Numbered from the stretch's first letter, positions 34,446-43,840 are shown. The stretch is 54,997 bases of DNA from Halanaerobium salsuginis (GCF_900114545.1 NZ_FOTI01000019.1:1-54997), one strand, 5' to 3'. Made by a program: numbers and translations. Notes: generated from the sequence alone by a model not told the origin.

Positions 34446-34474
34446 TTGACAAATAAACTAAACATTGATATAAT
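34446..34474 (+). promoter_or_regulatory. consensus promoter of the hydrolase/peptide operon 2
   Basis: TTGACA (34446-34451), exactly 17 bases, TATAAT (34469-34474). It sits about 40 bases before the amidotransferase-like gene. Confidence 0.85.
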
Positions 34475-34510
34475 TTTTTAAAATTAATGTCTCAGATGGG
34501 GGAAGTAATA

Positions 34511-35272
34511 ATGTATCCAAAAATTTTAGTTATGTCTTATAAAGTATCTTCAGATAAAATGGGGGAAGATTATAATTTTCAGGGGGTAGAGTTCAACTTA
34601 ATTACTCAGGATTATGCTGAGTCAATAAGTGCAGCTGGTGCCATTCCATTATTGATGCCTTATCTTGAAGCCAGGCAGAATGATGAAGCTTATATTAGAG
34701 AATTTTTAAATCTGGCTGATGGTGTTGTTTTACCAGGGGGCAGTGATATTGATCCTGCTTTATATGGCTCTTATCCTCAAAAGAATTTAGGCAGTATAAC
34801 ACCAGAAAGGGATCGCTGGGAACTAAAAATATTAAAAATTGCTAAAGAAATGGGCAAACCTATTCTGGGAATCTGTCGTGGATTTCAACTAATTAATGTT
34901 TTTTATGGTGGGTCACTAAAGGTTGATGTATGTGGAAATAGTGTTGAAACTAAAATTCCACATATGGCTTCTATGGTACCTAAATATTATAAAACCCATA
35001 AACTTAATATCAAGCCAGGAACTAGACTGGCAGAAGTTTTTGCAGCTTCCGAAATTGCAGTTAATTCCTTTCATCATCAGGCAGTAGATAAAGTGGGTAA
35101 CAATTTAAAGGTTTCTGCTGTAGCTCCGGATGGGTTTGTAGAAGGAATTGAAGATTCTGATTATCCCTATTTAGTAGGTGTGCAGTGGCATCCAGAAATG
35201 ATGGCTGCCCGGGAGCCGGTTCAATTAAAATTATTTGAAGACTTTGTTCAATTTATAATTAAAAACAAATAA
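34511..35272 (+). CDS. gamma-glutamyl hydrolase, peptidase C26 family (PuuD-like)
   Basis: A 253-residue class I glutamine-amidotransferase-fold hydrolase. The nucleophile is Cys122 in GICRGFQLINV and the His/Glu pair H227 and E229 in GVQWHPE. VLPGGSDIDPALYG near residue 77 and SFHHQAVDKV near 180 are family hallmarks. Relatives remove gamma-linked glutamate from gamma-glutamyl-GABA or gamma-glutamyl peptides. The start at 34511 is chosen for GGGGGAAG upstream; an earlier ATG at 34487 has no RBS. It precedes a peptide ABC operon by 60 bases, so it may cleave gamma-glutamyl peptides that are imported there. The substrate is not proven. Confidence 0.8.
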   Translation: MYPKILVMSYKVSSDKMGEDYNFQGVEFNLITQDYAESISAAGAIPLLMPYLEARQNDEAYIREFLNLADGVVLPGGSDIDPALYGSYPQKNLGSITPERDRWELKILKIAKEMGKPILGICRGFQLINVFYGGSLKVDVCGNSVETKIPHMASMVPKYYKTHKLNIKPGTRLAEVFAASEIAVNSFHHQAVDKVGNNLKVSAVAPDGFVEGIEDSDYPYLVGVQWHPEMMAAREPVQLKLFEDFVQFIIKNK

Positions 35273-35332
35273 TTAAGTTTTCAAATTTGCTTAGACTTCA
35301 TAAGTTAAATAAATTTAAAAGGAGGAAGTAGA

Positions 35333-36874
35333 ATGAGAAATAAGTTTATTATTTTTGCTTTAAGTTTACTCTTATTATTATCTTTTCTGAGCCCTATTCA
35401 AGCTCAGGATAATGATACTTTTGTAATGGGGATTGAAGATGAGGTTAGTAATCTTGATCCAGGTGAAACAACTATTTCTGTTAATGAGAGAGTTGCTTCT
35501 TTAATTTTTGATGGTCTGGTTCAATATGGTAAAGCTAACAAAATTGTACCAGGAATTGCTAAAGATTGGACAATTTCTGATGATGGACTGGAATATACTT
35601 TTAATTTGCGGAAAGGTGTTAAGTTTCATAATGGAACAGAATTAACTGCAGAAGATGTTGCTTACACATATCGTAGAATTTTAAATCCAGATTATGGTTC
35701 TGGTCTTAGGGCAAAAATAAAGGCTATTGATACCATTGAAGTAGTTGATAATTATACTGTTAAGTTTACTTTAAAAGAATCATATGCTCCTTTCATGTTA
35801 GGAATGACTTTTGGAATTATACCTAAAGCTTATGCAGAAGAAGTTGGCGATGAGGAGCTAGGTAGAAATCCAATTGGAGCTGGACCTTTCAAATTAGAGG
35901 AATGGGATGCTGGTAATCAAATAGTTTTAACTGCCTTTAAAGATTATTGGCGAGAAGAACCAAAATTGCAGAAAGTTATTATTCGTTCTATTCCAGAATC
36001 AGCTACCCAGGCTATGGAATTAAGAAGTGGTGGCATTGATTTTGGAGTCAATCTTGATGTTGGTCAGCTTGATTCTTTTGTTGATAATCCTGATTTTACT
36101 GTTAAGTCAGCTGCTGGTGCAGGAATTAACTTCCTTGGCTTTAATTTTGATATGAGTCCAACTAATAATCGCAAATTTAGAGAAGCTATTTTACAGGCAG
36201 TTCCATTTGATCAAATGCTGCCCCAGATTTTTGGTATTTTAGGAGAAAGAGCATATTCAATGCTTCCTCCAACTTTGTGGCCAGAAGATAGAGAGTTCTT
36301 AAAAGAAAATGCAGTTAAATTTGATCCAGAAGCAGCAGCTCAAAAATTTGCAGATCTAAAAGAATCCGGTGTAATTCCAGCAGATTATACTGCTCAAATT
36401 TATGTTTCTAATAGCCGTCCTAATCAGGTTAAAACAGCTGAAGCTATGGTAACAGCTCTTAACCAGGCAGGACTTAGTGCAGAAGTTAATGCAATGGAAT
36501 TTGGTACTATGTGGGATATGCTGGGACGAGGAGAAATTGGTATTTTCTTCTTGAGATTTGTCTCTGATCCTGATCCTGACTATTGGCTGTATAGATTCTT
36601 TAAATCAGATGGATCTTTAAATAGAGCTTTTTATGAAAATGATCAGGTTGATCAGTGGTTAGATGAAGCAAGATCAATTTCTGACGAAGGTGCAAGGGCT
36701 GAACTTTATAATAAAGTATTGGCCAAGGTATTGAATGAAGATATTGTATTCTATCCACTTGTTCATTCAACCCAAATTTATGTAATGCAGAATAATGTTG
36801 AAGATCTTGAACCAGGAAATTCACTGATTATCCCGCTGGTAACTCCAACAGCTAATGTATATAAAGAAGATTAA
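35333..36874 (+). CDS. peptide ABC transporter substrate-binding protein (family 5), second operon
   Basis: A 513-residue secreted binding protein. The signal peptide is residues 1-24 (FIIFALSLLLLLSFLSPIQA), cleaved before QDND. Family-5 hallmarks are DEVSNLDPGETTISVNERVA, FNLRKGVKFHNGTELTAEDV, NPIGAGPFKLEEW and the C-terminal FFLRFVSDPDPDYWLYRFFK segment. It is shorter and quite divergent from the binding protein at 18803, so a different peptide or opine-like ligand is likely. RBS AAAGGAGG. A perfect 13-bp hairpin separates it from the permease genes, as in the first operon. Confidence 0.85.
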   Translation: MRNKFIIFALSLLLLLSFLSPIQAQDNDTFVMGIEDEVSNLDPGETTISVNERVASLIFDGLVQYGKANKIVPGIAKDWTISDDGLEYTFNLRKGVKFHNGTELTAEDVAYTYRRILNPDYGSGLRAKIKAIDTIEVVDNYTVKFTLKESYAPFMLGMTFGIIPKAYAEEVGDEELGRNPIGAGPFKLEEWDAGNQIVLTAFKDYWREEPKLQKVIIRSIPESATQAMELRSGGIDFGVNLDVGQLDSFVDNPDFTVKSAAGAGINFLGFNFDMSPTNNRKFREAILQAVPFDQMLPQIFGILGERAYSMLPPTLWPEDREFLKENAVKFDPEAAAQKFADLKESGVIPADYTAQIYVSNSRPNQVKTAEAMVTALNQAGLSAEVNAMEFGTMWDMLGRGEIGIFFLRFVSDPDPDYWLYRFFKSDGSLNRAFYENDQVDQWLDEARSISDEGARAELYNKVLAKVLNEDIVFYPLVHSTQIYVMQNNVEDLEPGNSLIIPLVTPTANVYKED

Positions 36875-36973
36875 ATAATTACAATTTAGTTTAAAGTAAA
36901 TTTAGCCAGCTCTAATCAGCAGTTTGGTTAAGCAGGTGATTTAAAGCTAAATATTAACAATTTAATCTAAATT

Positions 36974-37012
36974 AGTATGCAGATAGGATAGTTCTATCTG
37001 CATACTCTATTT
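36974..37012 (+). terminator. intercistronic hairpin between binding protein and permeases
   Basis: AGTATGCAGATAG (36974-36986) pairs perfectly with CTATCTGCATACT (36994-37006) around a 7-base loop, followed by CTATTTTA. It is a weaker T tract than a full terminator, so it may be an attenuator or mRNA-stability element that favours binding-protein expression. Confidence 0.65.
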
Positions 37013-37030
37013 TAGAAAGAGGTGAATTGT

Positions 37031-37969
37031 TTGTTTGCATATATAATTAAAAGGCTGCTCTGGTTAATTCCTGTCATGATTGGTGTTTCATTAATTCTTT
37101 TTGGTATAATGCAGCTGGTTCCAGGTAATCCAGCAGCTATTATGTTGGGAACTAACGTAACACCAGAGGCAGTTCAGGCTTTAAATGAAAAATTTGGTTT
37201 TAATAAGCCATTTCATATTCGTTATTTTTTAATGTTGAAGAATTTTTTAACCGGGGAATTAGATTCTATCTATTATAATGATCAGGTATTAAGTATTGTA
37301 GAAAGAAGATTAACAGCCACTGTAGAATTGGGATTAGTTTCTTTAATAATTGCGATTTTAATTGCGATTCCAACTGGGGTTATTGCAGCAGTTAAGAAGA
37401 ACTCTGTTTTTGATTTATTGAGTATGTTTGTTGCCACAATTGGAATTTCAGTTCCTGCATTTTTTACTGGAATTATTTTCATTTATCTTTTCTCAGTTTA
37501 TTTTCAAATTTTTCCTTCTTCTGGTTATGGAGGTCCAATCTGGACATTAAGCGGTCTGCAGCATTTAATTCTTCCTGCTTTTGCACTAAGCACAGTTATG
37601 ATTGCAAGTACAAGTCGTCTAACCAGATCTGCTATGTTAGATGTAATGAAAGAAGATTATCTTGTAACAGCTCGTTCGAAGGGTGTTGCGGAAAAAATGA
37701 TAATTCTTAAACATGCTTTTCGAAATGCTCTAATTCCGATTATTACTAATGTTGGTAATCAGCTTGCTATGATGTTTGGGGGAGCGATTTTGATTGAATC
37801 AGTTTTTGCCTGGCCAGGAGTAGGTCGTTTAGCAGTTAAAGCAGTTGAATATCGAGATCAGCCGCTTGTTTTTGGCTCAATTTTGATACTTTCACTACTT
37901 TATGTAGTAGTTAATTTAATAGTGGACTTAGTTTATGTTTTAATTAATCCCAGGATTAGCTATAAATAA
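37031..37969 (+). CDS. peptide ABC transporter permease (DppB-like), second operon
   Basis: A 312-residue DppB/OppB-type permease with six helices: FAYIIKRLLWLIPVMIGVSL at the start, PGNPAAIMLG, the EAA loop (DYLVTARSKGVAEKMIILKH) and VFAWPGVGRLAVKAVEYRDQ. A TTG start at 37031 is favoured because AGAGGTG lies 6-7 bases before it; the upstream GTG at 37022 overlaps the ribosome binding site. It partners the next gene. As in the first peptide operon, no ATPase gene is linked. Confidence 0.85.
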   Translation: MFAYIIKRLLWLIPVMIGVSLILFGIMQLVPGNPAAIMLGTNVTPEAVQALNEKFGFNKPFHIRYFLMLKNFLTGELDSIYYNDQVLSIVERRLTATVELGLVSLIIAILIAIPTGVIAAVKKNSVFDLLSMFVATIGISVPAFFTGIIFIYLFSVYFQIFPSSGYGGPIWTLSGLQHLILPAFALSTVMIASTSRLTRSAMLDVMKEDYLVTARSKGVAEKMIILKHAFRNALIPIITNVGNQLAMMFGGAILIESVFAWPGVGRLAVKAVEYRDQPLVFGSILILSLLYVVVNLIVDLVYVLINPRISYK

Positions 37970-38004
37970 GTTAAGAAGCGGCCCTGGAAGTGAGGTGTTA
38001 GAAT

Positions 38005-39036
38005 TTGAAAAAAAAGATTATCTTTATTTTATTATTAATTATTCAGTTATACATAGATTACCAGAACTGGTTTATAGAAAATAGAGTCTGGGCTAAATTG
38101 GAATATAAATTTGCTACAATTTTTTCAGTGCTAATAATAATCTTTTTATTATTTTTAATTTTTCAAACTGGTTTCTGGCATAAATTAAGAGAAAATGCGC
38201 TTTATGCTAAAATGATTAAAGAATTTAACAAGGGTTATAGTGGTAGAATGGCTTTATTAATGTTAGGCTTAATTTTTTATGCTGCTTTTATGGCTCCTTT
38301 TATAGCTCCATATTCTCCAACTGAAATTGATTATAGTAATATGACCTATGCAGCTCCATCTTTTGAACACTGGTTTGGAACTGATGATTTTGGGAGAGAT
38401 ATGTTTTCCCGGGTACTTTACGGAGCTAGAATAGCTTTAGGAGTTGGATTTGCAGCAGTTCTTGTTAATGCTAGTCTGGGTGTTACAATGGGACTTTTAG
38501 CTGGTTATTATGGAGGTAAAGTTGATATGATAATTATGCGGTTAATTGAAATTTGGAATTCTATCCCTTTTATTTTACTGGCTTTGGCAATAATCTCAGC
38601 TTTAGGCAAAGGAATTTCTAATATAATTTTAGCTGTTGGTGTTACTGGCTTAATTAATTTCTCGCGTTTAACGAGATCTATTGTGCTGCAGATAAAAGAA
38701 AAAGAATATGTTGCAGCTGCTAAAGCTCTGGGGGCAAGTGATGTCCGGATTTTATTTAAGCATATTTTGCCTAATTCAATTTCTTCCCTAATTGTACTGG
38801 CAACTTTACGAATTGGAATTTCAATTTTGGTTGTAGCAGGACTTAGTTTTCTAGGACTGGGGATTCAACCTCCTACAGCAGCCTGGGGAACTATGCTCAA
38901 TCGGGGTCAGGAATATTTAACTCAGGCACCCTGGATGTCAATTTTTCCTGGTCTGGCGATTATTATAACAGTTTTAAGTTTTAATCTTCTGGGAGATGCT
39001 TTACGTGATGCACTTGATCCCCGTCAGCTTGATTAG
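38005..39036 (+). CDS. peptide ABC transporter permease (DppC-like), second operon
   Basis: A 343-residue DppC/OppC-type permease. It has an extra hydrophobic N-terminus (two predicted helices within residues 1-60, KKKIIFILLLIIQLYIDY and SVLIIIFLLFLIF) before the usual AALMAPFIAPYSP-like segment. Then come WFGTDDFGRDMFSRVLYGAR, the EAA loop (EYVAAAKALGASDVRILFKH) and LSFLGLGIQPPTAAWG. It is longer than the 296-residue homologue at 21473 because of this extension. A TTG start after TGAGGTG is used. Last transport gene of the operon; a threonine aldolase gene follows after 69 bases. Confidence 0.85.
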   Translation: MKKKIIFILLLIIQLYIDYQNWFIENRVWAKLEYKFATIFSVLIIIFLLFLIFQTGFWHKLRENALYAKMIKEFNKGYSGRMALLMLGLIFYAAFMAPFIAPYSPTEIDYSNMTYAAPSFEHWFGTDDFGRDMFSRVLYGARIALGVGFAAVLVNASLGVTMGLLAGYYGGKVDMIIMRLIEIWNSIPFILLALAIISALGKGISNIILAVGVTGLINFSRLTRSIVLQIKEKEYVAAAKALGASDVRILFKHILPNSISSLIVLATLRIGISILVVAGLSFLGLGIQPPTAAWGTMLNRGQEYLTQAPWMSIFPGLAIIITVLSFNLLGDALRDALDPRQLD

Positions 39037-39105
39037 CGTATTTTGTGACTAAATAAAATGCCTCAACTTGTTATTTAAAATAAAATTTTCTGAGGAGGAA
39101 AATTA

Positions 39106-40143
39106 ATGAAACTTAAAGCAGATTTGTTTAGTGATACAGGAACCAGGCCATCTGCAGAGATGAGAGCAGCCATGGCAGCAGCAGAAGTTGGTGATGAGCA
39201 ATTAGGAGAAGATCCTACGGTTAATCGTCTCTGCCGGATGGTGGCTGAGATTTTGGGCAAAGATGATGCTATTTATCTTCCTTCTGGTTTAATGGCTAAT
39301 CAAATTTCTTTTGCTGTTCATACTCAACCGGGTGATGAAATAATCATGGATCAAACTGCACATCCACTTCATTTTGAAAGTGCAGCCGCAGCAGTAATCT
39401 CGGGAGCAGCAATCAATCCACTTGCAGGACAGGGAGGAATTTTTACTGCTGATCAGGTTGAATCTGCTTTGAGAGACCATGATTACCATAGTCCAAGATC
39501 TCGAGTTATTTCCATTGAACAGACAACCAACCTTGGTGGAGGGCGCATCTGGCCCCTGGCTGAGATAGCTAAAATTGCTGATCTTGCAGCAGAAAATCAG
39601 CTTAAAATGCATCTAGATGGAGCCCGCTTATTCAATGCAAGTGTAGCTTCTGGAGTGGAACCAATAGCTTATGCACAGTATTTTGACTCGATCTGGATTG
39701 ATTTAAGTAAAGGGCTTGGTGCTCCAGTGGGATCAGTTTTAGCCGGATCAGCAGAGTTTATTGAAGCAGCTCGTTTCTGGAAGCAGCGCCTGGGAGGTGC
39801 CATGCGTCAAGCAGGTATTATAGCTGCTGGGGGTGTTTATGCTCTAGAAAATAATATTGAACGACTTAAAGAAGATCATCTTCATGCCAGAATGCTGGCC
39901 GAAACTATAGCTGATCAACCTGGTCTGGAAATAAATCCTGAATTGGTAGAGAGCAATATTGTTATTTTTACTGTACAGTCTGGTGAGAGTGATCTTTTTG
40001 CTGATGAATTATTAAAAAAAGGAATTCGGGTTAGTCGTATTGCTGGCAAACTGAGAGCTGTAACTCATTTAGATCTTAATCGAGATGCTATTCGTTATAC
40101 TGTTAAAAATATAGAGAAAACTGCCCGGAAACTTTTTAGCTAG
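39106..40143 (+). CDS. ltaE: low-specificity L-threonine aldolase
   Basis: A 345-residue PLP-dependent fold-type I enzyme cleaving L-(allo-)threonine to glycine and acetaldehyde. The motifs are FSDTGTRPSAEMRAAMAAAE at the N-terminus, YLPSGLMANQIS, LHMDGARLF-like KMHLDGARLFNASVA, and the PLP-binding Lys202 in DLSKGLGAPVGSVLAG. RBS GAGGAGG. It may be co-transcribed with the second peptide operon, supplying amino-acid catabolism after peptide uptake; that link is inference. Confidence 0.9.
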   Translation: MKLKADLFSDTGTRPSAEMRAAMAAAEVGDEQLGEDPTVNRLCRMVAEILGKDDAIYLPSGLMANQISFAVHTQPGDEIIMDQTAHPLHFESAAAAVISGAAINPLAGQGGIFTADQVESALRDHDYHSPRSRVISIEQTTNLGGGRIWPLAEIAKIADLAAENQLKMHLDGARLFNASVASGVEPIAYAQYFDSIWIDLSKGLGAPVGSVLAGSAEFIEAARFWKQRLGGAMRQAGIIAAGGVYALENNIERLKEDHLHARMLAETIADQPGLEINPELVESNIVIFTVQSGESDLFADELLKKGIRVSRIAGKLRAVTHLDLNRDAIRYTVKNIEKTARKLFS

Positions 40144-40318
40144 CCTGGCCAATTTATTTGATCTAATTATTTATTTATTTGATTAAATTTTTAAATTTAA
40201 CTTACTAAAAAAATTAAATTATAAAAAAGGCAGGATTTTAGTTATCTGTCAAGAATATTTTAGTATGACTTCAATTTAGTTAATTTAAAGTTAAACTTTA
40301 AAGAGGAGAGTGAGTCCA

Positions 40319-40972
40319 ATGGAACAGGTGTATGAAAAAAAGCGGGAACAGATTCTTGCTGACATCAGTGATATGAGCGAAGTTGCGGAGGATATGCTGC
40401 AAAAGGTAATTAAAGCACTTGCTAAAATTGATGTTGACACTGCCCGGGAAATTATCAATCGAGATAATGTTCTGGATAATTATTTAATTACAATCGAAGA
40501 AGAAGTTTCACGACTTTTAACTTTAGATCAGCCTCTGGCAGCAGATACATGGTTTAGTATTGCTATGATTAAAATAGCTAGCAATTTAGAAAGAATTGGT
40601 GATCATGCAACTAATATTGCTGAAATTTTGCTGGAACTAAAACACGATGGGGTTTTGACTCCACTAGTTATGATACCTGAACTGGCAGATATAGTTACTG
40701 ACATGTTAGATGTAGTACTGGAGTCATTTTCAACTAAAAATGCTGATTTAGCAGAAGCAGCCTGCCGCATGGATGAAAAAGCAGATAATCTCTATGAAGA
40801 AATCTATCATAAGTCAATTAAAGTCTTACGGGAGAAAGATGACTTTAAACAGGTGCAAAAAGTTGTTAAACATATTAATCTTGCTAAGTCTCTGGAACGG
40901 GTGGGGGATCATGCCACCAATATTGGCGAAGAGACTATTTTTATTTTAACTGGTAAAAGAGTAAAATATTAA
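40319..40972 (+). CDS. phoU: PhoU-family phosphate signalling protein
   Basis: A 217-residue protein made of two PhoU three-helix repeats with the metal-binding consensus present in both: ASNLERIGDHATNIAEI (about 84-100) and AKSLERVGDHATNIGEE (about 188-204). PhoU modulates phosphate transport and PhoR signalling at the membrane. No pst or phoR gene is linked, so it may serve a distant Pst or Na/Pi system. ATG 40319 is preferred to GTG 40310 because of the distance from AGAGGAG. A strong terminator follows. Confidence 0.9.
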   Translation: MEQVYEKKREQILADISDMSEVAEDMLQKVIKALAKIDVDTAREIINRDNVLDNYLITIEEEVSRLLTLDQPLAADTWFSIAMIKIASNLERIGDHATNIAEILLELKHDGVLTPLVMIPELADIVTDMLDVVLESFSTKNADLAEAACRMDEKADNLYEEIYHKSIKVLREKDDFKQVQKVVKHINLAKSLERVGDHATNIGEETIFILTGKRVKY

Positions 40973-41050
40973 GCAGGGTAGGTAGCTGTTTATTTAATTT
41001 TTGAGTAGTTTTGATAAAACTTTATTTAATTTTAAAATAATATCTGAAGT

Positions 41051-41078
41051 AAAAGGGCCAATCGGCCCTTTTTTTTTA
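41051..41078. terminator. bidirectional terminator between phoU and the convergent peptidase gene
   Basis: AAAAGGGCC and GGCCCTTTT pair around AATC, with nine T residues on the right and A residues on the left, so both genes can end here. Confidence 0.85.
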
Positions 41079-41089
41079 ACAGTATTTTA

Positions 41090-41998
41090 TTATTTAACAG
41101 TATTTAAAACAGCATCTTTAACTGCTTTAGCTGCTATAATTCCTACTTGATTAAGGTCTGCTTTAACTTGATTAGCAGCTAGAACAAAAATGCTATCACC
41201 ATCTAATAATGTATGAACAGGATAAATTGTTCTACTTAACCCGCTATGAGCCATCATAGCAACTCGATTACTGCCGCTTTTATCCAGGCAGGCATTAGTT
41301 GCAACTACTACTAGCGTTGTATTTTCTCTTAGAAAACCTAAATTTAAATCAAAAGTTGTAGAGATAGTTTTTTCAGTATCAATAAATTGGCCAGCCTTAT
41401 TTTTTGCTCCAGCAATAATTTTACCAGTAGCAGGATCTTTTATATCACCAAAAGCATTAACAACAGCCAGAGCAGCTACAATTAACTCACCAGTTTTAAA
41501 AGCAGCATGGCCGAGAACTGTTTTAGTAGCATATTCCATACCATTTAATTTACCACAAGTAGCTCCAGCAGCAGCTCCCAGGCTGCTGTTTTTTTGCGGA
41601 AAGTTATTTGCTTTTTGACAGGCCTGGTAGGCCATTTTTTGATCAGGAAAATTATTGCTTTTATATTCTAGATCATAAATAACAGCAGCTGGAACTATTG
41701 GGACAACACCACCACCGGTTAAAAATCCCTGTTCTTTTTCGCGTAAATACTGCATTACCCCACCTGCTGCATCAAGGCCAAAAGCACTACCTCCACTTAG
41801 AAAGATGGCATTAGCACTGTTAACTGCTGCCCTTGAGTCAGTTAAAGCTAGTTCGCGACTGCCAGGAGCACCTCCTCTTACTTCTGCTCCAATAGTAAAG
41901 TTATTCTCTAATAAAATAACTGTACAACCTGTTCCGTTATCTGAACTGCCACTATGTCCAATTTTTATTCCATCTATTGCTGTTAGGTCATTGTTCAT
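41090..41998 (-). CDS. P1-family (DmpA/S58-type) peptidase
   Basis: A 302-residue enzyme of the self-processing P1/DmpA family (Ntn-like aminopeptidases). Visible family features are GIKIGHSGSSDNGTGCTVIL at the start, GGAPGSRELALTD, IFLSGGSAFGLDAAGGVMQY, and the cleavage region GAAAGATCGKLNGMEYATKT. Downstream are TLVVVATNACLDKS and LDGDSIFVLA. RBS AGGAGG lies before the ATG. The gene stands alone, convergent to phoU and divergent from the 5'-nucleotidase. A role in trimming N-terminal residues of peptides fits the peptide-uptake genes nearby. The substrate is unknown. Confidence 0.85.
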   Translation of the reverse strand: MNNDLTAIDGIKIGHSGSSDNGTGCTVILLENNFTIGAEVRGGAPGSRELALTDSRAAVNSANAIFLSGGSAFGLDAAGGVMQYLREKEQGFLTGGGVVPIVPAAVIYDLEYKSNNFPDQKMAYQACQKANNFPQKNSSLGAAAGATCGKLNGMEYATKTVLGHAAFKTGELIVAALAVVNAFGDIKDPATGKIIAGAKNKAGQFIDTEKTISTTFDLNLGFLRENTTLVVVATNACLDKSGSNRVAMMAHSGLSRTIYPVHTLLDGDSIFVLAANQVKADLNQVGIIAAKAVKDAVLNTVK

Positions 41999-42264
41999 TT
42001 TTTATTCCTCCTGCTTATGATTAATTACTTAATCTGTTTAATTTATTTAATTAATAATTAAATTATATCATAAAACTAAATTTAAGCAGGGGTTTAGACT
42101 AATATAGAAGTTATTAAATAAATTGACTGCTTAGTTTTATCTGTTTGCAATCTTTTTACATTAAGTTAATAAAATACTATTTTTAAAAGCAGGAAATTTT
42201 GTTTTGATATCAAATATAAATATTAGGAACAGAGAAGTAAAAAACATGGAGGTGGATTTTAATA

Positions 42265-43779
42265 ATGAATCTCAAAAAGTTTACACTTGCTTTGTTTACT
42301 CTGACTTTAATTTTGATGCTTAGTACAGTTGGTCTAGCAGCAGAAGTTGATTTAAGAATTTATCATTTAAATGATGTTCATGCCCGCATAGAAGCTGATG
42401 ATTATGCAGGTAGTATTGGCTATGCGAAAGTTGCGACTCTACTTAAACAGGCACGCCGGGAAAAAGAAAATGTAATGTTTCTTGATGCAGGAGATACTTT
42501 CCATGGCCAAACAATTGCCAATATTAATCAAGGAGCAGCAGTAGTCTATTTGCTAAATTTAATGCAACTTGATGCAATGGCAATTGGTAATCATGATTTT
42601 AACTATGGTCAGCAGAGGTTATCTGAACTGGCTGAAATTGCAAATTTCCCACTGCTTTCTGCTAATCTTAATCGAATAGATGGTAGTATGATAGACTTTA
42701 AAAAGGATTTTATAATTAAACAATATGGAGATCTTAAAGTAGGAGTTTTTGGTTTATCAACTCCAGAAACTGCCTATAAAACTCATCCCAAAAATGTTGA
42801 AGGGCTTATCTTTAGAGATCCAGTTACAACAGCTCGCAAAATGGTAGCTCAGTTAAGCGATAAAGTTGATGTTATTATAGCAGTAACTCATCTTGGAATT
42901 AGTGAAGGTAGTAAATATACAAGTAAAAAAGTTGCAGCAGAGGTACCAGGGATTGACTTGATTGTTGATGGTCATAGTCATAATCTGCTTCCTCATGGAA
43001 TGATGGTTAATGATACTTTAATTGTTCAGACTGGAGAATATTCTAAAAATCTTGGTTATGTGGATTTGACTATTAATAATGGCCAGGTTACTAACAAAAC
43101 GGCTAATTTAATTCCAGAAGAGGAAACAAAATCTGTCAAAGCAGATTATTTAATTAGCACTGTTATCGAACGGATTAATCGTGCTAATGAATTAATTACT
43201 TCTCAAGTAGTTGGTTCAACAGCTGTAGAATTAGATGGAGCCAGAGAACATGTCAGAACCGGTGAAACTAATCTAGGTAATTTAATCACTGATGCAATGA
43301 AAGCAAAACTAGATACTGATGTTGCTATCACAAATGGTGGTGGTATTAGAGCTTCGATTGATCAGGGCCAAATTACTCAGGGTGAAGTGATTTCTGTACT
43401 GCCCTTTGGTAATACTGCAATGGCTATCCAGATAAGTGGAGCTGATTTAAAAGCAGCTTTAGAGCATGGAGTTTCCGAATATCCTGCTCATGAAGGTCTT
43501 TTCCCCCAAATTTCTGGAATTAAATTTACTTTTAAAGGAGATGCTCCTGTTGGCGAAAGAGTTCAGGAAGTCTGGGTTAATGGTAAACTGCTTGATCCAG
43601 CTGCACAATATACAGTAGCAACTAATGATTTTATGAAAGCAGGTGGTGATGGTTATACAATGTTTAGCCAGGCACCAGTAGTAAAAGAGGTTGGTGGTTT
43701 AGAAGAAGTTCTAATGGATTATATTGCCGAGCATAGTCCAATTAAGCCAGCAGTAGAAGATAGAATAATTGTCAAATAG
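42265..43779 (+). CDS. secreted 5'-nucleotidase / UDP-sugar hydrolase (UshA family)
   Basis: A 504-residue extracytoplasmic phosphatase. The signal peptide is residues 1-25 (KKFTLALFTLTLILMLSTVG, cleavage near LAAEVD). The metallophosphatase domain shows YHLNDVHARIE, FLDAGDTFHG, GNHDFNYG, VTHLGISE and DGHSHNL, the five metal and catalytic motifs. The C-terminal substrate domain shows NLGNLITDAMKAK, ITNGGGIRASIDQGQIT and ATNDFMKAGGDGYTMF. It probably releases phosphate and nucleosides from external nucleotides. RBS GGAGGTGG. A terminator follows. The ~265 bases upstream hold divergent promoters only vaguely recognisable. Confidence 0.9.
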   Translation: MNLKKFTLALFTLTLILMLSTVGLAAEVDLRIYHLNDVHARIEADDYAGSIGYAKVATLLKQARREKENVMFLDAGDTFHGQTIANINQGAAVVYLLNLMQLDAMAIGNHDFNYGQQRLSELAEIANFPLLSANLNRIDGSMIDFKKDFIIKQYGDLKVGVFGLSTPETAYKTHPKNVEGLIFRDPVTTARKMVAQLSDKVDVIIAVTHLGISEGSKYTSKKVAAEVPGIDLIVDGHSHNLLPHGMMVNDTLIVQTGEYSKNLGYVDLTINNGQVTNKTANLIPEEETKSVKADYLISTVIERINRANELITSQVVGSTAVELDGAREHVRTGETNLGNLITDAMKAKLDTDVAITNGGGIRASIDQGQITQGEVISVLPFGNTAMAIQISGADLKAALEHGVSEYPAHEGLFPQISGIKFTFKGDAPVGERVQEVWVNGKLLDPAAQYTVATNDFMKAGGDGYTMFSQAPVVKEVGGLEEVLMDYIAEHSPIKPAVEDRIIVK

Positions 43780-43804
43780 TTTTTGCTGATAATTTATCTA
43801 TTCG

Positions 43805-43840
43805 GGCCTTTATCTTAAGATAAAGGCCTTTTATTATTTT
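43805..43840 (+). terminator. terminator of the 5'-nucleotidase gene
   Basis: GGCCTTTATC and GATAAAGGCC pair around TTAA and are followed by a T-rich tract. Confidence 0.85.

Noticed and set aside
39289-39612. Minus-strand ORF of 107 codons inside the threonine aldolase gene
   Set aside because: It is antisense to a clearly functional gene with conserved motifs, with no RBS or recognisable domain.
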